Assembly (NCBI GenBank): GCA_030600525.1
Contig: JAUVLX010000267.1
Span: forward strand, 1 to 5,165
Direction of reading: 5' to 3'
DNA length: 5,165 bases
From: Desulfobulbus sp.
GTDB taxonomy: Bacteria; Desulfobacterota; Desulfobulbia; Desulfobulbales; Desulfobulbaceae
Below the pieces are notes generated by a model. The model saw only the letters and a list, made by a program, of their open reading frames with translations. It was not told the DNA's origin and searched no databases. Of the stretch, positions 1-5,165 are shown piece by piece. Position numbers and translations under genes: made by a program. How positions within the stretch are numbered: the first letter of the stretch is position 1; every line of letters starts with the position of its first letter.

Positions 1-1
1 T

Positions 2-229
2 GTAAGCATATCAAGTGACATTACAGTCAAAGAACTTTTGGCCCGTTATCCCCGGCTTTTGCAGGTGTTTTTGGATATGGGGCTGTTATGCGTAGGATGT
101 CCGGCAGAGGCCTTTCACAGCTTGAGGGAGGTTGCCCACGAATACCATCTTGACTTAAACCACTTTGTCAAATCTATTGAAACGGCTGTCAACGATGACA
201 ACTATTCCTCCAGAAATATTTTTTCTTAG
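2..229 (+). CDS. DUF1858-like redox-disulfide domain protein, 5' end missing
   Basis: The frame is open from the first bases of the window and ends at TAG 227-229, giving 75 residues. It opens VSISSDITVKELLARYP, which matches the usual start of DUF1858 domains (TIGR03980-like, 'hybrid cluster protein-associated redox disulfide'). The internal TTG at 38 would cut away the first helix of the domain, so the true start is probably a few codons upstream of the window. The key motif is CVGC (codons 89-91 and 98-100) in the context GLLCVGCPAEAF, followed by a helix (SLREVAHEYHLDLNHF) and a short polar tail. Family members are small cytoplasmic proteins, common in anaerobes, in which the CxxC pair is thought to do thiol-disulfide chemistry or bind metal; the exact role is unknown. 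It lies 46 bases upstream of the exporter on the same strand and could share its transcript, but a functional link is not evident. Family call fairly sure, function not. Confidence 0.82.
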   Translation, partial: VSISSDITVKELLARYPRLLQVFLDMGLLCVGCPAEAFHSLREVAHEYHLDLNHFVKSIETAVNDDNYSSRNIFS

Positions 230-260
230 CGGAACACAATTCCCCGTTCTGATTGAGCTT

Positions 261-266
261 GAAGGA
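261..266 (+). promoter_or_regulatory. Ribosome binding site of the RND exporter gene
   Basis: GAAGGA lies 9 bases before the ATG at 276, a good Shine-Dalgarno match at normal spacing. It favours this start over the in-frame ATG at 297 (Met8). The rest of the 230-275 spacer shows no clear -35/-10 pair and no hairpin with a T-run, so read-through from the upstream gene is possible. A promoter inside or before the upstream gene cannot be excluded. Confidence 0.75.
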
Positions 267-275
267 TAAAAAAGC

Positions 276-2756
276 ATGAAAAAACGCATTGAATCGATGT
301 TCGAAGCCTGGGCTCGCATTGTTGTTAAATTTCGATTTGTGATTTTGCCACTTGTTCTGATACCGACATTCTTGATCAGTTCACAAGTGCAACATCTGAC
401 CATTGACACCTCCAATGAAGGTCTTCTGCAACCAGGTGACCCCATCCTGACTTCGTATAATGAATTTCGCGACCAGTTTGGCCGGGATGATTTACTTTTA
501 TTGGCGATCCACAGCGATAATGTTTTTACAATCCCTTATTTAACCAAGCTGAAAAAACTGCACGATCAGCTAGAGGCGCAAGTGCCTCATCTTAATGATA
601 TCACCTCCATCGTCAACGCGAGAGATACACGAGGTGAGGGTGACACTTTGCTGGTAGATGACCTTTTGCGCCATTTTCCTGAAGATGAGCAAGGTCTGGC
701 CGCACTCAAAGAAAGGGTGATGGCTAATCCCGTCTACCAAAATCAGCTCGTTTCTGCTGATGGAACATTCAGCACCATCCTTATTGAAAGTGATACCTAT
801 TCGAGCGCTGGCATGGATGGTGATGATGTACTGAGCGGGTTTGATGATGATTTGCAAATCCCTGCAGAGGCGCTGGGTACTGGGGAGGTTCCATCGCATG
901 CGTTTTTGACTGACCAGGAAAATGCACAGATGGTTGCAAAGGCCAAAGCTATTGCCCAATCATTTAACAGTCCTGATTTTGAAATTTTTATGGCGGGCAG
1001 TCCAGTTGTTACGCATACGGTTAAACAGCTGATGATGAAGGATATGAAGAAATTTCTTCGCCTGGCTGTCTTCACTATTGGTATCTGCCTGTTTATTATG
1101 TTTCGCCGTATTTCTGGCGTCTTGCTCCCCCTTGTTGTTGTAGCCCTGACTCTTTTAACCACCTTGGGCCTGATGGCAAAGTTCGGTATTCAGTTCAAGG
1201 TGCCCACGATTATTCTGCCCTCTTTTTTACTTGCCGTTGGCGTTGGTGCCAGTGTCCATGTTTTGTCATTGGTCTATCAGCGAATACGCAAAAATGACAC
1301 CAAACAGGAGGCTCTGATTTACGCTTTGGGACATTCGGGGCTGGCTATTGTCATGACTTCTTTAACAACTGCAGCAGGTCTGGCGTCATTTGCCACTGCA
1401 AAGGTTGCCCCGATTGCCGATTTAGGGTTGTTTTCTTCTGTTGGGGTACTTCTCTCTCTCCTCTATACCCTTATTCTTCTTCCGGCGTTGCTTGCAATTA
1501 TCCCGCTCAAACAGAAGAAGGGTGCACAGGAGACTGTCGGACAAACTTTATTTGATCGTTGTCTCGATTGGGTTGCTCATATCACGACAACTCATCCTAA
1601 GATCATTGCCACTGTTTCTATTTGTATTGTGATCATATTTGCTGCAGGTATCCCCAAACTTCGCTTTTCCCATAATCTTCTGAGTTGGCTGCCGGAAAAA
1701 CTTCCGGTGCGAGTTGCCACAGAGGTCATTGATAAAAATCTTCGTGGCAGTGTTGCCCTTGAGATTGTCCTTGATACAGGAGCTGAAAACGGCTTGTACG
1801 ATCAAAAAGTTTTGCAGGCGATGGATAAGCTCGGGACAAAACTGGAAAGTTTTGAAAAGAGAGATCTTTATATCGGTAAGGTTATTTCTGTTACCACCAT
1901 TGTAAAAGAAATACATAAAGCACTGAATGAGAATCGGCCGGAAATGTATACGATCCCCGATAACGAGGCCTTAATTCCTCAGGAGTTTCTCTTGTTTGAG
2001 AACTCGGGTTCCGATGATCTGCAGGATTTTGTTGATTCCCGTTTTAGAAAGGCACGGGTTACTATCAAGGTGCCGTGGCGAGACGCGCTTTCCTATGTTC
2101 CGTTTATACAGGAAATCGAACAGCAGTTTCAGACCGCATTTGCAGACATCACCGTACATGAAAAGCCGGTAACCATCTCAACAACCGGTATTATGTCACT
2201 TTTTGCACGTATCCTCTCTGCGACCATGTCTTCTGCAGCGCAGAGTTATGGCATCGCCATTGTGGTGATCACCATGATGATGATCCTGCTGATAGGTGAT
2301 CTCCGCATAGGACTTATTGCAATGATCCCAAACATCAGTCCTATCTTGATTGTAATGGGAATTATGGGCTGGTTTTCGATCCCCTTGGATATGTTTACCA
2401 TGCTGGTAGCCTCGATTGCCATTGGACTGGCAGTGGACGACACCATCCATTTTGTCTATCATTTTAAAAATTATTTCGAGAAAACCGGAAACATTCATCA
2501 GGCAGTCAGCCATACCCTGCATACTGCCGGACGTGCCATGGTAACCACCTCTATTGTTCTTTCGATTGGCTTTTTTCTCTTCATGTTTGCCTCCATGCAT
2601 AACGTATTTTATTTTGGCATGCTGGTAGGCCTTGCTATTGTAATTGCCCTGCTTGCTGATTTTTTTCTGGCACCTTCGCTGATGGCCTTGGCTTTGAAAA
2701 ACTCTCAACTGCAGGCTCAACGCAGACCTTCTATCTCAAACGGAGAACTCTTATGA
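276..2756 (+). CDS. RND/MMPL-family exporter (COG1033-like), 826 aa
   Basis: This is a probable inner-membrane, proton-driven exporter of lipids or other hydrophobic cargo. The layout is the classic duplicated RND fold: TM1 (about 19-36), periplasmic domain 1 (37-258), TM2-6 (about 262-411), TM7 (441-460), periplasmic domain 2 (461-655) and TM8-12 (about 657-802). Family-type segments include DTSNEGLLQPGDP (44-56), FGRDDLLLLAI (68-78), LLSWLPEKLPVR (468-479) and GLAVDDTIHF (717-726) in TM10, whose Asp721/Asp722 are the likely proton-relay acids. The equivalent TM4 stretch, GVGASVHVL (322-330), has no acidic residue, so coupling looks one-sided. Length and TM count are normal for single-chain COG1033/HpnN-like proteins, which work without the MFP and TolC partners of AcrB-type pumps. 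An acidic stretch in periplasmic domain 1 contains LSGFDD (186-191), a peptide repeated in the downstream barrel protein. The stop overlaps the next ATG, implying translational coupling. Family is sure; substrate unknown. Confidence 0.93.
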   Translation: MKKRIESMFEAWARIVVKFRFVILPLVLIPTFLISSQVQHLTIDTSNEGLLQPGDPILTSYNEFRDQFGRDDLLLLAIHSDNVFTIPYLTKLKKLHDQLEAQVPHLNDITSIVNARDTRGEGDTLLVDDLLRHFPEDEQGLAALKERVMANPVYQNQLVSADGTFSTILIESDTYSSAGMDGDDVLSGFDDDLQIPAEALGTGEVPSHAFLTDQENAQMVAKAKAIAQSFNSPDFEIFMAGSPVVTHTVKQLMMKDMKKFLRLAVFTIGICLFIMFRRISGVLLPLVVVALTLLTTLGLMAKFGIQFKVPTIILPSFLLAVGVGASVHVLSLVYQRIRKNDTKQEALIYALGHSGLAIVMTSLTTAAGLASFATAKVAPIADLGLFSSVGVLLSLLYTLILLPALLAIIPLKQKKGAQETVGQTLFDRCLDWVAHITTTHPKIIATVSICIVIIFAAGIPKLRFSHNLLSWLPEKLPVRVATEVIDKNLRGSVALEIVLDTGAENGLYDQKVLQAMDKLGTKLESFEKRDLYIGKVISVTTIVKEIHKALNENRPEMYTIPDNEALIPQEFLLFENSGSDDLQDFVDSRFRKARVTIKVPWRDALSYVPFIQEIEQQFQTAFADITVHEKPVTISTTGIMSLFARILSATMSSAAQSYGIAIVVITMMMILLIGDLRIGLIAMIPNISPILIVMGIMGWFSIPLDMFTMLVASIAIGLAVDDTIHFVYHFKNYFEKTGNIHQAVSHTLHTAGRAMVTTSIVLSIGFFLFMFASMHNVFYFGMLVGLAIVIALLADFFLAPSLMALALKNSQLQAQRRPSISNGELL
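831..848 (+). other. LSGFDD peptide motif in the exporter's periplasmic loop
   Basis: Residues 186-191 of the exporter read LSGFDD, followed by a third Asp, inside an acidic, Gly/Ser-containing stretch (about 171-205) of periplasmic domain 1, just before the segment LTDQENAQMVAKA. The same hexapeptide, or its D-to-E variant, appears twice in the N-terminus of the barrel protein two genes downstream. Codons here are ctg agc ggg ttt gat gat, different from both barrel copies. Confidence 0.75.
2742..2756 (+). promoter_or_regulatory. Ribosome binding site and ATGA stop-start overlap
   Basis: GGAG at 2742-2745 lies 7 bases before the ATG at 2753. That ATG shares bases with the exporter's TGA (2754-2756). 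A 4-base ATGA overlap with a Shine-Dalgarno inside the upstream gene is the usual sign of translational coupling and fixes both the operon link and the start of the LolA-like gene. Confidence 0.85.
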
Positions 2757-3559
2757 AAACATATACTCAATACTTTAGTTGCTTGGCAGTGCTTTTGATG
2801 CTGCTGATTGCAGTCCCTGCCGTCCACGCGTTGACAGCTCGCGAAATTATGGAAAAGGTCGATGCCCGTGATGATGGTGATAATATGACAGCAGACGTGA
2901 AGATGACCCTGATCGATCGTCAGGGGAATAAACGTATCCGTGAGATGAAGGTTTTTTCAAAAGACAAGGGGATGGATACCTGGAAAATGCAATTTTTTCT
3001 CTCCCCAGCCGATGTAAAAGATACAGGGTTTCTCACTAATGATTATTATGAAGGGGACCGCGACGATGATCAATGGCTCTATCTGCCAGATTTGCATAAA
3101 ACAAAGCGCATTGCCACCTCGGATAAATCCTCTTCTTTTATGGGATCAGATTTTTCTTACGCAGATATGACCCGCAGAGTGCTCGATGAGTGGAACTACA
3201 AACTGCTTAAAGAGGGCAAAGTGGGTGAGCATAAGGTCTGGCTGATTGAGGCGATGCCTGTAAGTGATGTGGTGCAGGATCGATACGGCTATTTAAAATC
3301 TGTGCTTTTCATTCGCCAGGACATTTTTTTGGGAGTGCGTGCTGTACATTGGCTTAAAGAAGGGAAAAAGATCAAATACCAAGAGAACAAAGGTGTGAAG
3401 CAGATCGATGGTATTTGGGTTGCCACAGAACTCCACGAAAAGACAACCAAGAACAAGGTCGCTCTCCATCGGACTGTTATGGAGTATTCTAATATCAAGT
3501 ACAACCAGAGTCTGGACGACGCCTTGTTTTCAGTGCGGAAACTGGAAAAAGGGATATAG
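2753..3559 (+). CDS. LolA-like periplasmic protein (outer-membrane lipoprotein-sorting type), 268 aa
   Basis: This is a probable soluble periplasmic carrier that takes hydrophobic cargo from the adjacent exporter to the outer membrane. Residues 1-26 form a Sec signal peptide (MKTYTQYFSC start, hydrophobic LAVLLMLLIAV core, cleavage likely after AVHA at A26). The only cysteine there is Cys10, inside the signal, so there is no lipobox and the protein should be soluble. The mature part looks like the PF17131/COG2834 LolA-like fold: N-terminal helix TAREIMEKVDARD (28-40), strands carrying MTLIDRQGNKRIREMKVFSK (51-70), then WLYLPDLHKTKRIA (108-121) and the family-typical GSDFSYADM (131-139). It ends with ALFSVRKLEKG, a usual finish for the group. 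Length fits (about 240-270 residues). Classic LolA shuttles lipoproteins, but these exporter-linked relatives need not; lipid or polyketide-like cargo is equally possible. The segment KEGKKIKYQENKGVK (202-216) is notably basic, whereas the barrel N-terminus is acidic. Family confident, cargo unknown. Confidence 0.9.
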   Translation: MKTYTQYFSCLAVLLMLLIAVPAVHALTAREIMEKVDARDDGDNMTADVKMTLIDRQGNKRIREMKVFSKDKGMDTWKMQFFLSPADVKDTGFLTNDYYEGDRDDDQWLYLPDLHKTKRIATSDKSSSFMGSDFSYADMTRRVLDEWNYKLLKEGKVGEHKVWLIEAMPVSDVVQDRYGYLKSVLFIRQDIFLGVRAVHWLKEGKKIKYQENKGVKQIDGIWVATELHEKTTKNKVALHRTVMEYSNIKYNQSLDDALFSVRKLEKGI

Positions 3560-3576
3560 GGCTCCATATACCATAC
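3560..3576 (+). promoter_or_regulatory. Spacer with only a weak ribosome binding site before the barrel gene
   Basis: Only 17 bases separate the LolA-like TAG from the first ATG of the barrel gene. The best purine run, AGGG at 3558-3561, is 15 bases from the ATG, too far for a strong Shine-Dalgarno. In-frame ATGs occur at 3577, 3580 and 3604. The spacing suggests that ribosomes finishing the upstream gene restart here. No promoter or terminator is visible. Confidence 0.45.
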
Positions 3577-5043
3577 ATGATGGGGATACGATTAAATAAA
3601 CCGATGCAACTGCATGTATTGCTCGTTTGTGTGCCAGCCCTTTTTTGGAGTGGAGAGCTCCGGGCCAGTGACGAACTTGACGATGCCTTGTCCGGATTTG
3701 ATGATAATGTGGAGATGCAATCATCCGTTGTTACAGATGTGGATGATGAACTCAGTGGGGTGCTTTCCGGCTTTGATGAACAGCAGAACAACTGGCCGGA
3801 TGAACGTGGACAGGATGCTGAAATTGTACCTCAATGGCTTGATCCTTTTGGGTCTATCTCTCTTGTAGGATCATCTAATTTTGCCCATGCTGCGCCAGCT
3901 CCCGGAGAGGCGGATTACAGGGGGCTTTCCATGCTCCGTACTGTTGGCATGTTGGGGGTTGACGTCGACCTTGGGACCTGGCAGGCACGGATGAGCGGTC
4001 ATGGTTTTTATGATGCTGCGTATGCCATTCAGGGGCGTGATCAGTATACGGCCAGTCTGCTTGATGAGTATGAACAGGAGTTGGAGTTTGATGAGGTGTA
4101 TGTGGAAGGCAGCTTGACCAGCAGTCTTGATGTGAAGATAGGGCGTCAGGTTGTGGTATGGGGAAAAGCTGACAACCTCAGGGTTACAGACATCCTCAAT
4201 CCTTTGGATAACCGGGTCAGGGGCATGGTAGACATCAAATATAAACGTTTACCTGTAACCATGTCAAAGCTTGACTACTATACCGGGGATTGGAATCTCA
4301 GCACCATTCTTGTTAACGAAATTCGGTTTGATAAAAATCCGGTTTACAATAGTGATTTTTACCCTGGAGACAGGCCAGCTGCCCCGGAAAAAAAGCCCAC
4401 TAATTTCTCCCTGGATACGCAACAACTTGGACTGGCTGTAAATGGTATTTTCAGTGGTTGGGATCTTTCATTCTACCAGGCCTGGGTCTATGATAATCGT
4501 GCCTACCTGAGTCTCACAAGCGAAACTCCTGTTCGGGAGCATAGCCGCGTATCCATGAGTGGCATGGCCGGTAATGTGGCTTTTGGCAACTGGCTTTATA
4601 AGGGAGAGACGGCATGGTGGCATGATCTTGAATATGGTGCGGCCCCTGGCGAGCAGTTTGATCGTGTTGATCTTCTGCTTGGCCTGGAATATACGGGGTT
4701 TAACGAAACCATGCTCTCAGTTGAATTTGTCAATCGGCGTATTGTCGATTTTGATCAACGACTGGGAGTGTCGCCTGATTATGCGCAGCAAGATTTGCAG
4801 CAGACTGCGTTTATGTTTTCCAGGGATTTTGCCAATGATACCATCCAATTTAAAGCCCTTTGCACCATTTTTGGCACCCATGGTGAGGACGGATCATTTG
4901 AACGGTTCCAGCTTGAGTATGATTTAAGCGATCATGTCACCCTGACAGGTGGCGTTATCTTTTATCAGTCCGGAGACCTGATTGCCTTCAGCGAGCTCGA
5001 AGACAACGACCGAATTTTCTTTGAATATATGTACGCGTTTTAA
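3577..5043 (+). CDS. DUF1302-like outer-membrane beta-barrel protein, 488 aa
   Basis: This is a probable outer-membrane channel or acceptor for the exporter system. The N-terminus is a signal peptide (LHVLLVCVPALFW core, cleavage likely after ELRA at A30). A strikingly acidic, low-complexity segment follows (residues 32-84: 17 Asp/Glu, one Arg) with two LSGFD(D/E) copies. From about residue 92 the chain alternates polar and hydrophobic residues with many aromatics, as barrel strands do, and ends FFEYMYAF with a terminal Phe, the usual BamA-recognised beta-signal. The signature GRQVVVWGKADN (189-200), RVTDILNPLDNR (202-213) and LPVTMSKLDYY (225-235) resembles DUF1302-type proteins, which often sit beside RND exporters and LolA/LolB-like partners. 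The start is uncertain: ATG 3577 and ATG 3580 adjoin, and ATG 3604 (Met10) would still leave a signal peptide, though a short one. The Shine-Dalgarno is weak for all three. Outer-membrane placement is well supported; the DUF1302 assignment is moderate and the function inferred from neighbours. Confidence 0.85.
   Translation: MMGIRLNKPMQLHVLLVCVPALFWSGELRASDELDDALSGFDDNVEMQSSVVTDVDDELSGVLSGFDEQQNNWPDERGQDAEIVPQWLDPFGSISLVGSSNFAHAAPAPGEADYRGLSMLRTVGMLGVDVDLGTWQARMSGHGFYDAAYAIQGRDQYTASLLDEYEQELEFDEVYVEGSLTSSLDVKIGRQVVVWGKADNLRVTDILNPLDNRVRGMVDIKYKRLPVTMSKLDYYTGDWNLSTILVNEIRFDKNPVYNSDFYPGDRPAAPEKKPTNFSLDTQQLGLAVNGIFSGWDLSFYQAWVYDNRAYLSLTSETPVREHSRVSMSGMAGNVAFGNWLYKGETAWWHDLEYGAAPGEQFDRVDLLLGLEYTGFNETMLSVEFVNRRIVDFDQRLGVSPDYAQQDLQQTAFMFSRDFANDTIQFKALCTIFGTHGEDGSFERFQLEYDLSDHVTLTGGVIFYQSGDLIAFSELEDNDRIFFEYMYAF
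3688..3705 (+). repeat. LSGFDD repeat copy 1 in the barrel N-terminus
   Basis: Residues 38-43 of the barrel protein read LSGFDD, seven residues after the predicted signal cleavage site and preceded by DELDDA. Codons are ttg tcc gga ttt gat gat. Copy 2 starts exactly 25 residues later, and the same hexapeptide is in the exporter loop at 831-848. Confidence 0.8.
3763..3780 (+). repeat. LSGFDE repeat copy 2 in the barrel N-terminus
   Basis: Residues 63-68 read LSGFDE, preceded by DDELSGV, so a shortened extra LSG (59-61) lies directly before it. Codons are ctt tcc ggc ttt gat gaa, differing from copy 1 and from the exporter copy at synonymous positions. The peptide is therefore better conserved than the DNA. 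Confidence 0.78.
5040..5043. other. Overlapping stop codons of convergent genes (TTAA)
   Basis: The barrel gene ends with TAA at 5041-5043 on the plus strand and the minus-strand gene with TAA at 5042-5040. The two coding regions overlap by the 4-base palindrome TTAA. There is no spacer for an ordinary intrinsic terminator, so each transcript must run into the neighbouring gene or stop by another means. Confidence 0.6.
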
Positions 5044-5165
5044 TCGCGAACCTTATAGAATAGCGGCTTCATGTCCTTTAGAAAGCGTTCTTCCAGTTGT
5101 TCATCATTTGTACGCACAAATTTGTTCAGGTTGACACTGCGCATTCTGGCCGACCAGATTCGCGC
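5040..5165 (-). CDS. C-terminal end of an unrecognised convergent gene
   Basis: Read on the minus strand, one frame stays open for 41 codons from the window edge to TAA at 5042-5040; the other two minus frames hit stops early, and the plus strand carries TAG codons here. The visible C-terminus begins ARIWSARMRSVNLNKFVRT and ends FLKDMKPLFYKVRD. It looks soluble, charged and helical (NDEQLEERFLKDM). I do not recognise the family. Forty-one open codons alone could be chance, but tight tail-to-tail packing against the barrel gene and sensible amino-acid composition support a real gene end. Its start and most of its length lie beyond the window. Confidence 0.6.
   Translation of the reverse strand, partial: ARIWSARMRSVNLNKFVRTNDEQLEERFLKDMKPLFYKVRD

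Noticed and set aside
231..249. Weak inverted repeats in the spacer before the exporter (GGAA/TTCC and GAAC/GTTC)
   Set aside because: Four-base arms with AT-rich loops are expected by chance. They show neither terminator nor operator character.
1692..1707. Perfect inverted repeat CCGGAA-AAAC-TTCCGG resembling a terminator or protein-binding hairpin
   Set aside because: It lies in the middle of the exporter gene and encodes the family-typical LPEKLPV segment, and no T-run follows. Coding constraint and chance explain it.
2196..2720. Long minus-strand open frame of 174 codons, rich in His, Gly and Asn
   Set aside because: It is antisense to the exporter's C-terminal membrane half. The composition is a by-product of complementing hydrophobic codons, and there is no recognisable domain.
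2779..2785. Cysteine near the N-terminus of the LolA-like protein as a possible lipidation site
   Set aside because: Cys10 precedes the hydrophobic core of the signal peptide and no lipobox surrounds it. The AVHA cleavage site at residue 26 fits a soluble periplasmic protein.
3512..3690. LDDAL peptide near the LolA-like C-terminus (DNA 3512-3526) and again in the barrel N-terminus (3676-3690), 13 of 15 bases identical
   Set aside because: The match is short, and the LolA-like copy sits in the family's usual C-terminal strand (ALFSVRKLEKG), so chance or shared acidic composition is enough. It is not a convincing repeat.
5145..5158. Short hairpin TCTGG-CCGA-CCAGA near the right edge, a possible terminator
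   Set aside because: The stem is only 5 bp, there is no T-run, and it lies inside the open minus-strand frame far from either stop codon.

Overview
The window reads as part of a Gram-negative chromosome. It holds a tightly packed plus-strand envelope gene set, flanked upstream by the end of a small redox-domain gene and downstream by the tail of a convergent minus-strand gene. The combination of a DUF1858-type CxxC domain protein, an RND-type exporter of the COG1033 kind, a LolA-like periplasmic protein and a DUF1302-like outer-membrane barrel, with moderate GC by eye, suggests a deltaproteobacterium in the broad sense (Desulfobacterota, perhaps a Desulfobulbales-like sulfur-metabolising anaerobe). 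That placement is an inference from gene content, not a proof.

Layout: (1) 2-229, a DUF1858-like protein lacking its first codons. (2) 230-275, a short spacer with a good ribosome binding site. (3) 276-2756, an 826-residue, 12-TM RND/MMPL-family exporter. (4) 2753-3559, a 268-residue secreted LolA-like protein (outer-membrane lipoprotein-sorting type, PF17131-like), whose ATG overlaps the exporter stop in an ATGA. (5) 3577-5043, a 488-residue secreted DUF1302-like beta-barrel ending in phenylalanine. (6) 5040-5165, the last 41 codons of an unrecognised minus-strand gene whose stop codon overlaps the barrel stop in a TTAA palindrome. There are no RNA genes, insertion sequences, CRISPR arrays or clear terminators, and no gene-free stretch above 300 bases.

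Genes 3 to 5 make a coherent trans-envelope pathway: a proton-driven inner-membrane pump, a soluble periplasmic carrier with a probable hydrophobic cavity, and an outer-membrane acceptor or channel. The cargo is probably lipidic (lipid, lipoprotein or another hydrophobic molecule) and cannot be read from the sequence.

The most unusual signal is a short acidic peptide, LSGFD(D/E). It occurs twice, 25 residues apart, in the disordered-looking N-terminus of the mature barrel protein, and once more in a periplasmic loop of the exporter. The three copies use different synonymous codons, which argues against a recent DNA duplication. It may be a shared docking motif by which the inner-membrane pump and the outer-membrane barrel engage the same partner, with the LolA-like carrier encoded between them the obvious candidate.
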